Assembly (NCBI GenBank): GCA_910587295.1
Contig: CAJULP010000047.1
Location: 62,001-126,000 of the forward strand
From: an uncultured Lachnospiraceae bacterium
GTDB taxonomy: Bacteria; Bacillota; Clostridia; Lachnospirales; Lachnospiraceae
Direction of reading: 5' to 3'
DNA length: 64,000 nucleotides
Part shown: piece by piece, positions 32,444 to 40,332 of the stretch
How positions within the stretch are numbered: position 1 is the first letter of the stretch
Layout of the letters: each line of letters begins with the position of its first letter
Notes under the pieces: generated by a model
What the model was told of the DNA's origin: nothing
The model's database searches: none
What the model saw: the letters and a program-made list of their open reading frames with translations, nothing else
Position numbers and translations under genes: made by a program

Positions 32444-33148
32444 TTATTTTCCTTCCATAATCAATTTATATCCCAGCCCTTTTACCGTAACTAATGAAAC
32501 GGGTTTGGATGGGTCTTCCTCTATCTTTTCCCGGATGCGTCGTATATGCGCCATTAAGGAATTTTCGTATCCGAAGGGGTTATCCCCCCAGGCCGCCTCA
32601 CACAATGCGTCAATTGTCACAATCCGCCCGGCATTGCGGTACAAGGCAGAGAGCAGGTCATATTCTTTTGCCGTCAAGGGGATATGCTCCTTATGTTTAA
32701 TGACCTCCGCCCGGGAAAAATCAATCTGGCAGCCCCTTAGTCTCACAAGGGGATTTTCATCCTTGTAGCTTCTGCGCAAAATCGCCATGATGCGGAATAT
32801 AAGCTCTTTAGGCAAAAACGGCTTTACCATATAATCATCAGCCCCCAGCCCAAAGCCTTTAAACTTGTCTTCATCCTCGCCGCAGGCGGTAAGGAAAAGG
32901 ATGGGATAATCGCCGCTTTTTCGCAGCTGTTCCATTAAGCAAAACCCATCGCCGTCAGGAAGCATCACATCAAGGATTGCCAGCTCCGGACAAAGCTTCC
33001 CGGCTTCTTCCATGGCTTCTCTTACGTTCTTTGCAGTCTTGACATTTCGGAATCCATATTCGGTAAGAATAGACAAAACCATATCTAAAATCGCCTGTTC
33101 ATCGTCAACAAGCAGAATGCGCTTATCAAGCAGATAGTTATCATTCAC
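32444..33148 (-). CDS. OmpR-family response regulator
   Basis: A 234-residue regulator with a receiver domain (VDDEQ, phospho-acceptor Asp in LAILDVMLPDGDG, Lys in MVKPF) and a winged-helix output domain (about 130-232, LTAKEYDLLSALYRNAGRIVT). It starts at a GTG with GAGGGAA upstream. The likely target is the divergent ABC operon, where TGTAAGG repeats are phased by 11 and 22 bp. Confidence 0.9.
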   Translation of the reverse strand: MNDNYLLDKRILLVDDEQAILDMVLSILTEYGFRNVKTAKNVREAMEEAGKLCPELAILDVMLPDGDGFCLMEQLRKSGDYPILFLTACGEDEDKFKGFGLGADDYMVKPFLPKELIFRIMAILRRSYKDENPLVRLRGCQIDFSRAEVIKHKEHIPLTAKEYDLLSALYRNAGRIVTIDALCEAAWGDNPFGYENSLMAHIRRIREKIEEDPSKPVSLVTVKGLGYKLIMEGK

Positions 33149-33220
33149 GGCATTTTCCCTCTTTCATTTGATCTTTTGTTATTTTACCATATCATCCGAA
33201 CTAATTTCTCTCTTTTCGTG

Positions 33221-33263
33221 AAATGTAAGGTAAATGTAAGGCAGGAAGAATGTTATTGTAAGG
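33221..33263 (+). promoter_or_regulatory. Helically phased TGTAAGG repeats upstream of the ABC operon
   Basis: TGTAAGG occurs at 33224-33230, 33235-33241 and 33257-33263, so the starts are 11 and 22 bp apart, all on one face of the helix. The first two are perfect ten-base repeats (AAATGTAAGG). A TATCAT -10-like element follows at 33273-33278 with a poor -35. This is the pattern of an OmpR-type activator site, presumably bound by the divergent response regulator. Confidence 0.65.
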
Positions 33264-33304
33264 AAGCGTTGGTATCATAAAGGCAATGAAAGGAGATATT
33301 TTAT

Positions 33305-34069
33305 ATGGACTACATGATTACAACAAAACAGCTGACTAAGAAATACAAATCCTTTTCCGCTGTAAACAATGTTTCACTGAACATTCCCAAAGGCAGTATT
33401 TATGGACTGCTAGGCCCAAACGGGGCAGGAAAATCCACTACTATGAAAATGCTTTTAGGGCTTACTGCTCCCACTACGGGCAGTTTTTTGATCGACGGAA
33501 AACATTTCCCGGATGACCGTCTTTCTATCCTGAAGGAAGTAGGTTCTTTTATTGAATCGCCTTCTTTTTATGCCAACCTGACCGGGGCGGAAAATCTTGA
33601 CATCATCCGCCGTATCTTAGGTCTTTCCCAAAGCGCCGCCACAGACGCGCTGGAGCTTGTGGGTCTTTCCGAATTTGGCGGACGGCTTGCCAAAAAATAT
33701 TCATTGGGTATGAAGCAGCGGTTAGGGCTTGCCGGGGCCTTATTGGGCCGGCCGCCGATCTTGATCTTAGATGAACCCACAAATGGGCTTGACCCGGCCG
33801 GTATCCATGAAATCCGGAATCTGATCAAATCACTGCCCGGCCTGTATGATTGCACGATTCTTATTTCCTCGCACATGCTGTCTGAAATTGAATTGATGGC
33901 GGATGAGGTCGGGATGCTCAACCATGGCCGCCTGTTATTTGAAGGAAGCCTGGATGAACTTCGGCAAACTGCGCTGCAGTCCGGATTTTCCGCAAATAAT
34001 TTGGAAGATATATTTTTATCCATGATAGAAAAAGACAACGGACTAAGAAGACAGGGGGCAAAGCTATGA
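33305..34069 (+). CDS. ABC transporter ATP-binding protein, lantibiotic-protection type
   Basis: A 254-residue ATPase of the BcrA/MutF/CprA type. Walker A GPNGAGKST, signature YSLGMKQRLGLAGAL, Walker B ILILDEPTNGLDP and the switch His in ISSHMLSEIE are present. It is first in a three-gene operon with two permeases and is divergent from a two-component system, a common layout for resistance to lantibiotics and bacitracin-like peptides. AAGGAG precedes the ATG. Confidence 0.88.
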   Translation: MDYMITTKQLTKKYKSFSAVNNVSLNIPKGSIYGLLGPNGAGKSTTMKMLLGLTAPTTGSFLIDGKHFPDDRLSILKEVGSFIESPSFYANLTGAENLDIIRRILGLSQSAATDALELVGLSEFGGRLAKKYSLGMKQRLGLAGALLGRPPILILDEPTNGLDPAGIHEIRNLIKSLPGLYDCTILISSHMLSEIELMADEVGMLNHGRLLFEGSLDELRQTALQSGFSANNLEDIFLSMIEKDNGLRRQGAKL

Positions 34070-34803
34070 ACATGGCCGCTTCAATAATTACCATCGAACT
34101 CAGAAAGGAAAAACGTTCCGGCGTTATCCCGTTAATGCCTGTTGTCGGTATTTTGGGGGCAGTATACGCTTTTATCAATTTCCTTGTGCGGAAAGATGCC
34201 CTTCTTAGCCTGCCGTTAGATCCCATGGACGTACTTCTTACACAGCTTTACGGTATGGTCATGGTCCTAAATATGTTCGGCATCATAGCCGCCGCCTGTA
34301 TGATCTATCATATAGAGTTCAAAGGAAGCGCCGTGAAAAAGATGTACATGCTCCCGGTAAATGTTCCTGCTATCTATTTTTGTAAGTTCCTGGTCTTGAC
34401 CATGACACTCCTTATTGCAGTCAGTGTTCAAAATATGGCCCTTATCCAAATAGGCCTGACCGATTTACCGCCAGGAACATTTTCATTTGGAACGCTTTTG
34501 TCTTTTGCAGGATATTCCTTTTTAACATCAATGCCCGTACTATCTTTTATGATTTTGATATCTTCCCGCTTTGAAAACATGTGGGTGCCTCTTGGGATTG
34601 GCGTTGTGGGATTTTTAAGCGGTATGGCACTGGCTATGTCAGACAATGCCTGGCTTTGCCTACACCCGTTTGTGTCCATGCTGAAGCCTGCTGTTGCAAT
34701 GAGCGCACAGCCGGATAGGATAGTCGTTATTTTCTCGTTAGCGGAAACAGCCTTTTTCCTGTTGGCCGGGCTGTGGGCTGTAAAAACAAAACATTACGAA
34801 TAG
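34066..34803 (+). CDS. ABC transporter permease, lantibiotic-protection type (MutE/EpiE-like)
   Basis: A 245-residue integral membrane protein with about six transmembrane segments and the typical N-terminal SIITIELRKEKRSG. Its ATG overlaps the ATPase stop by 4 bp (ATGA), so translation is coupled. With the next permease it would form the channel that expels peptide antibiotics from the membrane. Substrate is inferred. Confidence 0.8.
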   Translation: MNMAASIITIELRKEKRSGVIPLMPVVGILGAVYAFINFLVRKDALLSLPLDPMDVLLTQLYGMVMVLNMFGIIAAACMIYHIEFKGSAVKKMYMLPVNVPAIYFCKFLVLTMTLLIAVSVQNMALIQIGLTDLPPGTFSFGTLLSFAGYSFLTSMPVLSFMILISSRFENMWVPLGIGVVGFLSGMALAMSDNAWLCLHPFVSMLKPAVAMSAQPDRIVVIFSLAETAFFLLAGLWAVKTKHYE

Positions 34804-34814
34804 GAGGTTTAGGT

Positions 34815-35570
34815 ATGAAATTGCTTACAATTGAATTTATGAAGATAAAACGGAGCCAAATGATTCCTTTGGTTTTTCTAGCTCCGCTGCTGGTGGTCTC
34901 TTCCGGCGCGGCAAACCTGCACAGGTATTTTTCACCGGATTACACGAACGCATGGGCAGCCATGTTTATCCAGAGCGCACTGGTCTATGCCTATTATCTG
35001 CTCCCGTTTAGTATGATCGTTATCTGCGTCATGCTTGCAGGAAGGGAAATGGGGAACAACGGGATTTTAAAGATGCTGGCCCTGCCTGTTAACCGTTGTG
35101 CCCTTTCAGCGGCAAAATTTTGCGTGCTGCTGTTTTACCTGTTTATGGAAATGGTCATATTTCTGGTGGTTTTTGTGATAAGCGGGTCGCTTGCGGCGAA
35201 CCGTACAGGAATCAGCGAAACGCTGCCTGTCATATACCTGGCAAAACAGTGCGCCGGTTTATTTCTGACCATGCTCCCTGCCCTGGCGGCAATGTGGACG
35301 GTTACAGTGGTATTTGAAAAGCCGTTGCTGTCCGTCGGCTTAAACCTGCTCCTTGTCATCCCCGGTGTGTTAGTGGCAAACACTCCGTTTTGGATTGTTT
35401 ACCCTTACTGCTACAGCGGTTATCTGATCTCCTGCTCTTTACATGACTTTAATTCCGGAGGCGTTAACACTGCTTTTAACCTGTTTCCGTTTTTGCCATG
35501 CGCAATCCTGATTTTTGTGCTGATGCTTACAGTGGCAATTACCGCATTTGGGAAAAAAGAAATGAAATAA
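34815..35570 (+). CDS. ABC transporter permease, lantibiotic-protection type (MutG/EpiG-like)
   Basis: A 251-residue permease with about six transmembrane segments, starting MKLLTIEFMKIKRSQMIPL. An open frame runs upstream into the previous permease, but GGAGG at 34802-34806 just before the ATG at 34815 sets the start. It completes the ATPase-permease-permease set. It ends 77 bp from the convergent DUF255 gene. Confidence 0.8.
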   Translation: MKLLTIEFMKIKRSQMIPLVFLAPLLVVSSGAANLHRYFSPDYTNAWAAMFIQSALVYAYYLLPFSMIVICVMLAGREMGNNGILKMLALPVNRCALSAAKFCVLLFYLFMEMVIFLVVFVISGSLAANRTGISETLPVIYLAKQCAGLFLTMLPALAAMWTVTVVFEKPLLSVGLNLLLVIPGVLVANTPFWIVYPYCYSGYLISCSLHDFNSGGVNTAFNLFPFLPCAILIFVLMLTVAITAFGKKEMK

Positions 35571-35647
35571 ATTGCCGGCAGCGACATGGCGCTCCCGCCG
35601 GTTGCTGCCGCCATTACGATAAACCTTTGCGCCATAGGCATAAATAG

Positions 35648-37594
35648 TCAGATACTGTTTGTCGGTTTCTGGCAGGTGTGGTTTTTGCAGACATAATAGG
35701 TTGTCCTGTTATTTAACAGTGGATATTCCCTGCTATTTGAAGCTACGACCACATTTGCAAACACCGGGAGATTTTTTCTAACGTTTTCCAGGTCAGAATC
35801 CTCCTTTACGGCAATGACGATATGCTCCGGGGGATCATCATAGATCAGCTTTGCAAATAAAAACATACTATGCCCTGCCGGATAATCCTGTACCCTTGCG
35901 GACATAAAAGAAATCTGTTTACCTGCCAATTCGTTGTATTTTTCATTTTTCGTCAATTGATACAGCCTTACAAGATCATATGCCATCATGGAATTTCCGC
36001 TGGGAACCGCACCGTCATAAGTTTCTTTCGGATTCAGGAAAAGCTCCGCACCATCCGGATCTGAAAGGTAAAATCCGCCGTTCTTTTCATCCGCAAACCG
36101 CTTCACTGCCTCTTTGCAAAATTGTTCCGCCTTTTCAAGGTAATCTTTATCCAAGGTAGAAAGATACAGCTCAATCAATGAAGCAATATAAAACGCATAA
36201 TCATCCAAAAAACTTTTTTCCGAACGTCTTTTGCCACACCAGCTTGTAGAAAGACGCGAGCCGTCGCTTAAATTCTTTTCAAGGAATATTTGTGCGCGAA
36301 CCGCCGCCTGAAGATGTTTTTTATCATGTGAAACTCGATAAAGTACAGACAGTGCGGCAATCATCATAGAATTCCATGAGATAAGGATCTTATCGTCAAG
36401 ATGTAGTTTTGAGCGGTTCTTCCGGTAATCATACAGCTTTTGTATCTCATCTCCAAAGTCAGTGTCCGGATCTCCATTCTTTAAAAGATTAGGAATGTTT
36501 GCACCTTCAAAATTGCCGCATGCGGTAATATCAAAGGCAGCCGCAAATTTTTCTCCTTTTTCTTTTCCCAGAACCTTCATGATCTCAGTTAAAGTGAAAG
36601 TATAATATTTCCCTTCTATCCCCTCACTGTCAGCGTCCTGTGCGCTATAAAACGCTCCATCCAAAGCCGTCATTTCCCGAAGTACATATTGTGCCGTTTT
36701 TTCGGCAGTGTCCAGATATATACGCTTTCTTGCAAGCGTATATGCAGCGGTATATGCAATGGTCAGCAAAGCATTATCGTACAACATTTTCTCAAAATGA
36801 GGCGCAAGAAAATACTGGTCTGTGGAATATCTGGAAAATCCATAACCAATCTGATCAAATATGCCGCCCTTCCGCATTTGTGTAAGCGTCTTTTCTACCA
36901 TTTCCAGCATATCGGACGCATCACGCCGCACTGCATACAGCATCAGAAAAAATAAATTATGGGGTACCGGAAATTTGGGAGCAGCCCCAAACCCACCGTT
37001 TACAGCATCAAAACTGTCAGAAAACATTTGCGCTGCCCGATGTAAAAAAACGTCATTATTTACATTCTTTCGGGTAAATTCCGGCTTCTTCAAATGTGCT
37101 ATCACCTGGTCTGCCGACTGTAAGAGCTCTTCTCGGCTGCTGTGCCACCGTTTTATAATCTCATTTAATAAATCAGAAAATCCAGGCATACCGTACTTTG
37201 ACCGTGCCGGAAAATAGGTTCCTGCCATAAACGGTCTTTTATCCCATGTCATAAAAATGCTCATAGGCCAGCCGCCGCTGCCGGTAAATGCCTGACATAC
37301 TGACATATACACACTGTCAATATCAGGGCGTTCTTCACGGTCAACTTTTATCGAAATAAAATGTTTATTGAGGATTTCCGCCGTTTCCCTGTCTTCAAAA
37401 CTCTCATGCGCCATAACGTGGCACCAATGGCAGGTGCTGTAACCAATACTTAAAAAAACAGGCCTGTCTTTTTGTTTTGCATCTTCAAACGCTTCCTTAC
37501 ACCATGGATACCAGTCAACAGGATTATCCGCATGCTGTAATAAATAAGGGCTCACCTCGTCTTTCAAACGATTTATTGCTTTATGATTCATCAT
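35648..37594 (-). CDS. DUF255 thioredoxin-fold protein (YyaL/SSP411 family)
   Basis: A 648-residue protein with an N-terminal thioredoxin-like domain (about 1-165) carrying STCHWCHVM, and a C-terminal alpha/alpha six-barrel resembling glycosidases or N-acylglucosamine epimerases (about 200-620). GGGGG precedes two adjacent ATGs. The family is widespread but its reaction is not settled. It is transcribed alone. Confidence 0.9.
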   Translation of the reverse strand: MMNHKAINRLKDEVSPYLLQHADNPVDWYPWCKEAFEDAKQKDRPVFLSIGYSTCHWCHVMAHESFEDRETAEILNKHFISIKVDREERPDIDSVYMSVCQAFTGSGGWPMSIFMTWDKRPFMAGTYFPARSKYGMPGFSDLLNEIIKRWHSSREELLQSADQVIAHLKKPEFTRKNVNNDVFLHRAAQMFSDSFDAVNGGFGAAPKFPVPHNLFFLMLYAVRRDASDMLEMVEKTLTQMRKGGIFDQIGYGFSRYSTDQYFLAPHFEKMLYDNALLTIAYTAAYTLARKRIYLDTAEKTAQYVLREMTALDGAFYSAQDADSEGIEGKYYTFTLTEIMKVLGKEKGEKFAAAFDITACGNFEGANIPNLLKNGDPDTDFGDEIQKLYDYRKNRSKLHLDDKILISWNSMMIAALSVLYRVSHDKKHLQAAVRAQIFLEKNLSDGSRLSTSWCGKRRSEKSFLDDYAFYIASLIELYLSTLDKDYLEKAEQFCKEAVKRFADEKNGGFYLSDPDGAELFLNPKETYDGAVPSGNSMMAYDLVRLYQLTKNEKYNELAGKQISFMSARVQDYPAGHSMFLFAKLIYDDPPEHIVIAVKEDSDLENVRKNLPVFANVVVASNSREYPLLNNRTTYYVCKNHTCQKPTNSI

Positions 37595-37676
37595 TTTACC
37601 CCCTTATACTGTTATATTACCATATATGTTTTCCATCATTAAAAAAAGAATGCATCTAATAGCGCAGTATGGGGAT

Positions 37677-37710
37677 AAAATGCACCAGACATATTCGAAT
37701 GTCTGATGCA
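37677..37710 (-). terminator. Hairpin downstream of the Rpn-type gene
   Basis: ATGCATCAGACAT and ATGTCTGGTGCAT (minus strand) pair around an ATTCGA-type loop at 37693-37698, followed by a short TTTT. It lies just after the stop at 37718 and probably terminates that transcript. Confidence 0.65.
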
Positions 37711-37717
37711 TTAAAAT

Positions 37718-38926
37718 TCAGATGTCATAAAGATATTTCTTTATCTGATTTTCTGCCAGCTGATACTTCACGCTAAGCTTGCTTATGATTTCCTGGTCAT
37801 GCAAACCCATGTCTCGTAAAATTTCCACAGTATTTCTAATAGATTGGTCATATTTCTCATTCATTTCAGCTAAGTTGTTCTGAGTCTCTTCTAAATTATT
37901 TTGAGCTTCTTCCAAACTGTTCTGAGTCTCTGCTAAATTATTCTGAGCTTCTTCTAAACTATTTCGAGTTTCCTCCAAATTGCCTCGAACCTCAACTAAT
38001 TCATTTTGTTTTTCCTCGTACTCTTCCCGCATTTCATTTAATTCCTTTTGCATTTCCTCAAACATATATTTTTCTGTATTTCGGTCGAGTATGTACAATT
38101 CTTCAGAAAACATTTCCATCACCTTTTCTATATTCAGGCAGATTTGATAGCCTTCCCTGTAGATATCCCGAAACACCGGGTATTTCTCCAATAGCTTCAT
38201 GATTGTATCAGGGTCATCACTGGAAAACAAGGTAAGCCACGCCTCTCTTTTACTGTTACTTTCTTTATTGTGCTGATTTTCCCTAAAGATGTCAAGGGAT
38301 ATAAATAAATATTTCTGCAAAAGCTCCATTTGCAATCCTGTGTCAGATTTTTGTTCAAAAAAATGATAATAAGTTTCAGGGTATCCATGAAATGACTTCG
38401 GACTTTTTTCAAAAAGGACAATCGTATAAACATTCTTGACATTACGATAATCAAAATCCTTTTTATTACCCCTGACTCTTTTGTATTGCCTGAGCAAGAG
38501 GTCCGCCGAATAGCAGGCACTCCGCTGCCCCGGAAACATATATCCGATCCTCTGCATCTCAACATTTGCTATACTTCCATCTTCGAGCTCCACCACAATA
38601 TCCATAGCAAGCAGAGCGCTTTCGTTTGCAAGCCTTGTGGAATCCGTGGGGATCACTCTGATCACCTTGACCTTCTGGTTTAACAAACAAGAAAGGAAAT
38701 CGCTAAGCCGCAACGGGTCATACTCCGGATTCATGACCTCTTTAAAAAAGCCGTCATACAACAACTTTAACCCTTTTACGCCTGTACAGATATCTAAAAA
38801 TTCTTCTTGCTGCTCCTCAGGCCAGCTTAAAAATTTCTTATAACATATTTTCTCTTTTTGGATCTCTTCCACCACCTCCTCCCGTTCCCTGATCATTGGA
38901 AAATAATCTTTTAGGCATTTTGTCAT
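37718..38926 (-). CDS. Rpn/PDDEXK-family putative transposase-nuclease with heptad-repeat tail
   Basis: A 402-residue protein of the Rpn/TIGR01784 type (PD-(D/E)XK nuclease fold). The N-terminal domain contains LLYDGFFKEVM and the core AMDIVVELEDGSIANVEMQR, with the acidic and ExQ active-site pattern. The C-terminal third is a predicted coiled coil that includes six near-identical heptads at 316-357. Such genes are multicopy, related to RpnA-E of E. coli, and have been linked to recombination rather than to transposition. It is monocistronic. Confidence 0.82.
   Translation of the reverse strand: MTKCLKDYFPMIREREEVVEEIQKEKICYKKFLSWPEEQQEEFLDICTGVKGLKLLYDGFFKEVMNPEYDPLRLSDFLSCLLNQKVKVIRVIPTDSTRLANESALLAMDIVVELEDGSIANVEMQRIGYMFPGQRSACYSADLLLRQYKRVRGNKKDFDYRNVKNVYTIVLFEKSPKSFHGYPETYYHFFEQKSDTGLQMELLQKYLFISLDIFRENQHNKESNSKREAWLTLFSSDDPDTIMKLLEKYPVFRDIYREGYQICLNIEKVMEMFSEELYILDRNTEKYMFEEMQKELNEMREEYEEKQNELVEVRGNLEETRNSLEEAQNNLAETQNSLEEAQNNLEETQNNLAEMNEKYDQSIRNTVEILRDMGLHDQEIISKLSVKYQLAENQIKKYLYDI
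37856..37981 (-). repeat. Six tandem 21-bp coding repeats (heptads) in the Rpn-type gene
   Basis: Six consecutive heptads with consensus [N/S]L[E/A]E[A/T]QN encode residues 316-357 as an uninterrupted coiled coil. The 21-bp unit is nearly identical between copies, so replication slippage could change its length. Confidence 0.85.
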
Positions 38927-38968
38927 AAAGTTCCTCCTTTGTTATTTAATCTTTAATCAATGGGTCAG

Positions 38969-38985
38969 TTGGCAGAAGCTGCCAA
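38969..38985. other. Small palindrome in the Rpn-type gene leader
   Basis: TTGGCAG-AAG-CTGCCAA forms a 7-bp stem with a 3-base loop, about 45 bp upstream of the start codon and downstream of the predicted promoter. It would be in the 5' UTR. Role unknown. Confidence 0.45.
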
Positions 38986-39037
38986 AATATGAAATATATA
39001 AACCAAAGAATATAAAGAATATATTTGATATGATAAT

Positions 39038-39066
39038 AAATTACCACTTTTTCCAAACATTGTCAA
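39038..39066 (-). promoter_or_regulatory. Probable promoter of the Rpn-type gene
   Basis: Perfect TTGACA (39061-39066) with a 17-bp spacer to TAATTT (39038-39043) on the minus strand, about 110 bp upstream of the start codon. The -10 is only a partial match. Confidence 0.5.
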
Positions 39067-39077
39067 GTACATTTAAC

Positions 39078-39122
39078 AAAAGGCTCAAAGGTATCGTAAC
39101 AATTCATCCCTCAAGCCTTTTT
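39078..39122 (-). terminator. Terminator downstream of the amidohydrolase gene
   Basis: On the minus strand AAAAGGCT and AGCCTTTT form the base of a hairpin (39115-39122 with 39078-39085) extended by several wobble pairs, with T-rich sequence in the descending arm. It lies immediately after the stop at 39128. Confidence 0.6.
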
Positions 39123-39127
39123 ATAGA

Positions 39128-40297
39128 TTATTGATCCGTTGTGTCTCTTCCGGCAAAAACTTCCTTCCCATCGATCAGGACATGTTTTACCTTAGTGGAT
39201 ATCTCAAAAGGGCAGCCGTCCGTAATGACGATATCCGCATCTTTTCCGACTTCCAGGGAACCTACCCTGTCCGCAATCCCTGCATGTTTGGCAGGATTGA
39301 TGGTAATTGCCTGCAATGCGGCAAAAGGATCCATCCCTGCATGGACAGCCAGGCCGGCGCATAGGGGTAAATATTCTTGTGGGATTACCGGCGAATCTGT
39401 AATGATGGACACCTGGCAGCCGGCTGCGGCTAAAAGCCCCGGTGTCGTCCAGCTCTTATTGCGGAGTTCAAATTTGGAAGCGCTGGTAAGGGTTGGTCCT
39501 ACCGCAAGAGGCACATTTTCTTTTGCAAGCTCCTCCACGATCAAATGCCCTTCCGTCACATGCTCTAAGGTAATCTTTACCCCAAATTCCTTTGCAATCC
39601 GCAATGCGGAAAAAATATCCTCGGTGGCATGAGCATGGGCCTTTAAAGGGATTTCTCCTTTTACCACGGGGATCAATGCTTCCAGCTTCATGTCAAAGGC
39701 CGGCTTTTTAGACACATCTTCCCCTGCCGCTTCTTTTTTTTCTAAATATTCCCGGGCTTTAAACAGCATCTCACGGAGCAGCGCCGCAGTTGTCATACGG
39801 CTGGAATCCTTTTTTTCCCGGTATACTCTCTTAGGATTTTCCCCAAAGGCGCACTTCATGGCAACGTTATCACGCACCACCATGTCATCTACCCGCTTCC
39901 CTGTGGTTTTAATGGTGGTAAAGGTTCCTCCGATCACATTGGCGCTTCCGGGTCCTACGCAGACACAGGTAACACCGGCAGCAGCCGCATGGGGAAACGC
40001 CGCATCCATTGGCTTTACCCCGTCGATCCCGCGCAGATGGGGCGTTACAATGTCATTCATTTCATTATAATCCATTCCCTCATAACCAATACCATAACCG
40101 TCAAGCCCGATATGCCCATGGGCTTCCACAAAACCGGGATATACATACAGCCCTTCCGCATCCACGATTTTGGCAGCGTCTTCTGCTTTTAAATTTTCTC
40201 CAATTGCTATGATCTTTCCATCCTCCACAATGATATCCCCCCGAAAAGCCTCCTGGTGGACAGCATCATGGATCATTCCGTTTTTTACACACAGCAT
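39128..40297 (-). CDS. Amidohydrolase family protein (imidazolonepropionase-like)
   Basis: A 389-residue metal-dependent hydrolase. Metal-binding positions are visible as EAHGHIG near residue 60, KAHAHATED, LEHVTEGH and the final Asp in ITDSPV. The C-terminal composite strand domain ends with VLIDGKEV. AAGGAG before the ATG at 40297 sets the start; the frame continues 15 codons upstream. It lies 35 bp after the triple-GNAT gene. Substrate is unknown; a cyclic amide or dipeptide is typical of this subgroup. Confidence 0.82.
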   Translation of the reverse strand: MLCVKNGMIHDAVHQEAFRGDIIVEDGKIIAIGENLKAEDAAKIVDAEGLYVYPGFVEAHGHIGLDGYGIGYEGMDYNEMNDIVTPHLRGIDGVKPMDAAFPHAAAAGVTCVCVGPGSANVIGGTFTTIKTTGKRVDDMVVRDNVAMKCAFGENPKRVYREKKDSSRMTTAALLREMLFKAREYLEKKEAAGEDVSKKPAFDMKLEALIPVVKGEIPLKAHAHATEDIFSALRIAKEFGVKITLEHVTEGHLIVEELAKENVPLAVGPTLTSASKFELRNKSWTTPGLLAAAGCQVSIITDSPVIPQEYLPLCAGLAVHAGMDPFAALQAITINPAKHAGIADRVGSLEVGKDADIVITDGCPFEISTKVKHVLIDGKEVFAGRDTTDQ

Positions 40298-40332
40298 GAT
40301 CTGTTTCTCCTTTTTGCGTTTTAATTTTTCAT

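Noticed and set aside
35571..35647. GC-rich inverted repeat between convergent ABC permease and DUF255 genes considered as a terminator.
   Set aside because: The arms (GGCAGC/GCTGCC) are far apart and no T-run follows on either strand.
37856..37981. Regular 21-bp repeats first considered as a CRISPR-like array.
   Set aside because: The units are contiguous without spacers and encode in-frame heptads of a coiled coil.
37718..38926. Rpn/PDDEXK gene considered as part of an insertion sequence.
   Set aside because: No terminal inverted repeats or target duplications were seen, and this family is commonly labelled transposase without evidence of transposition.
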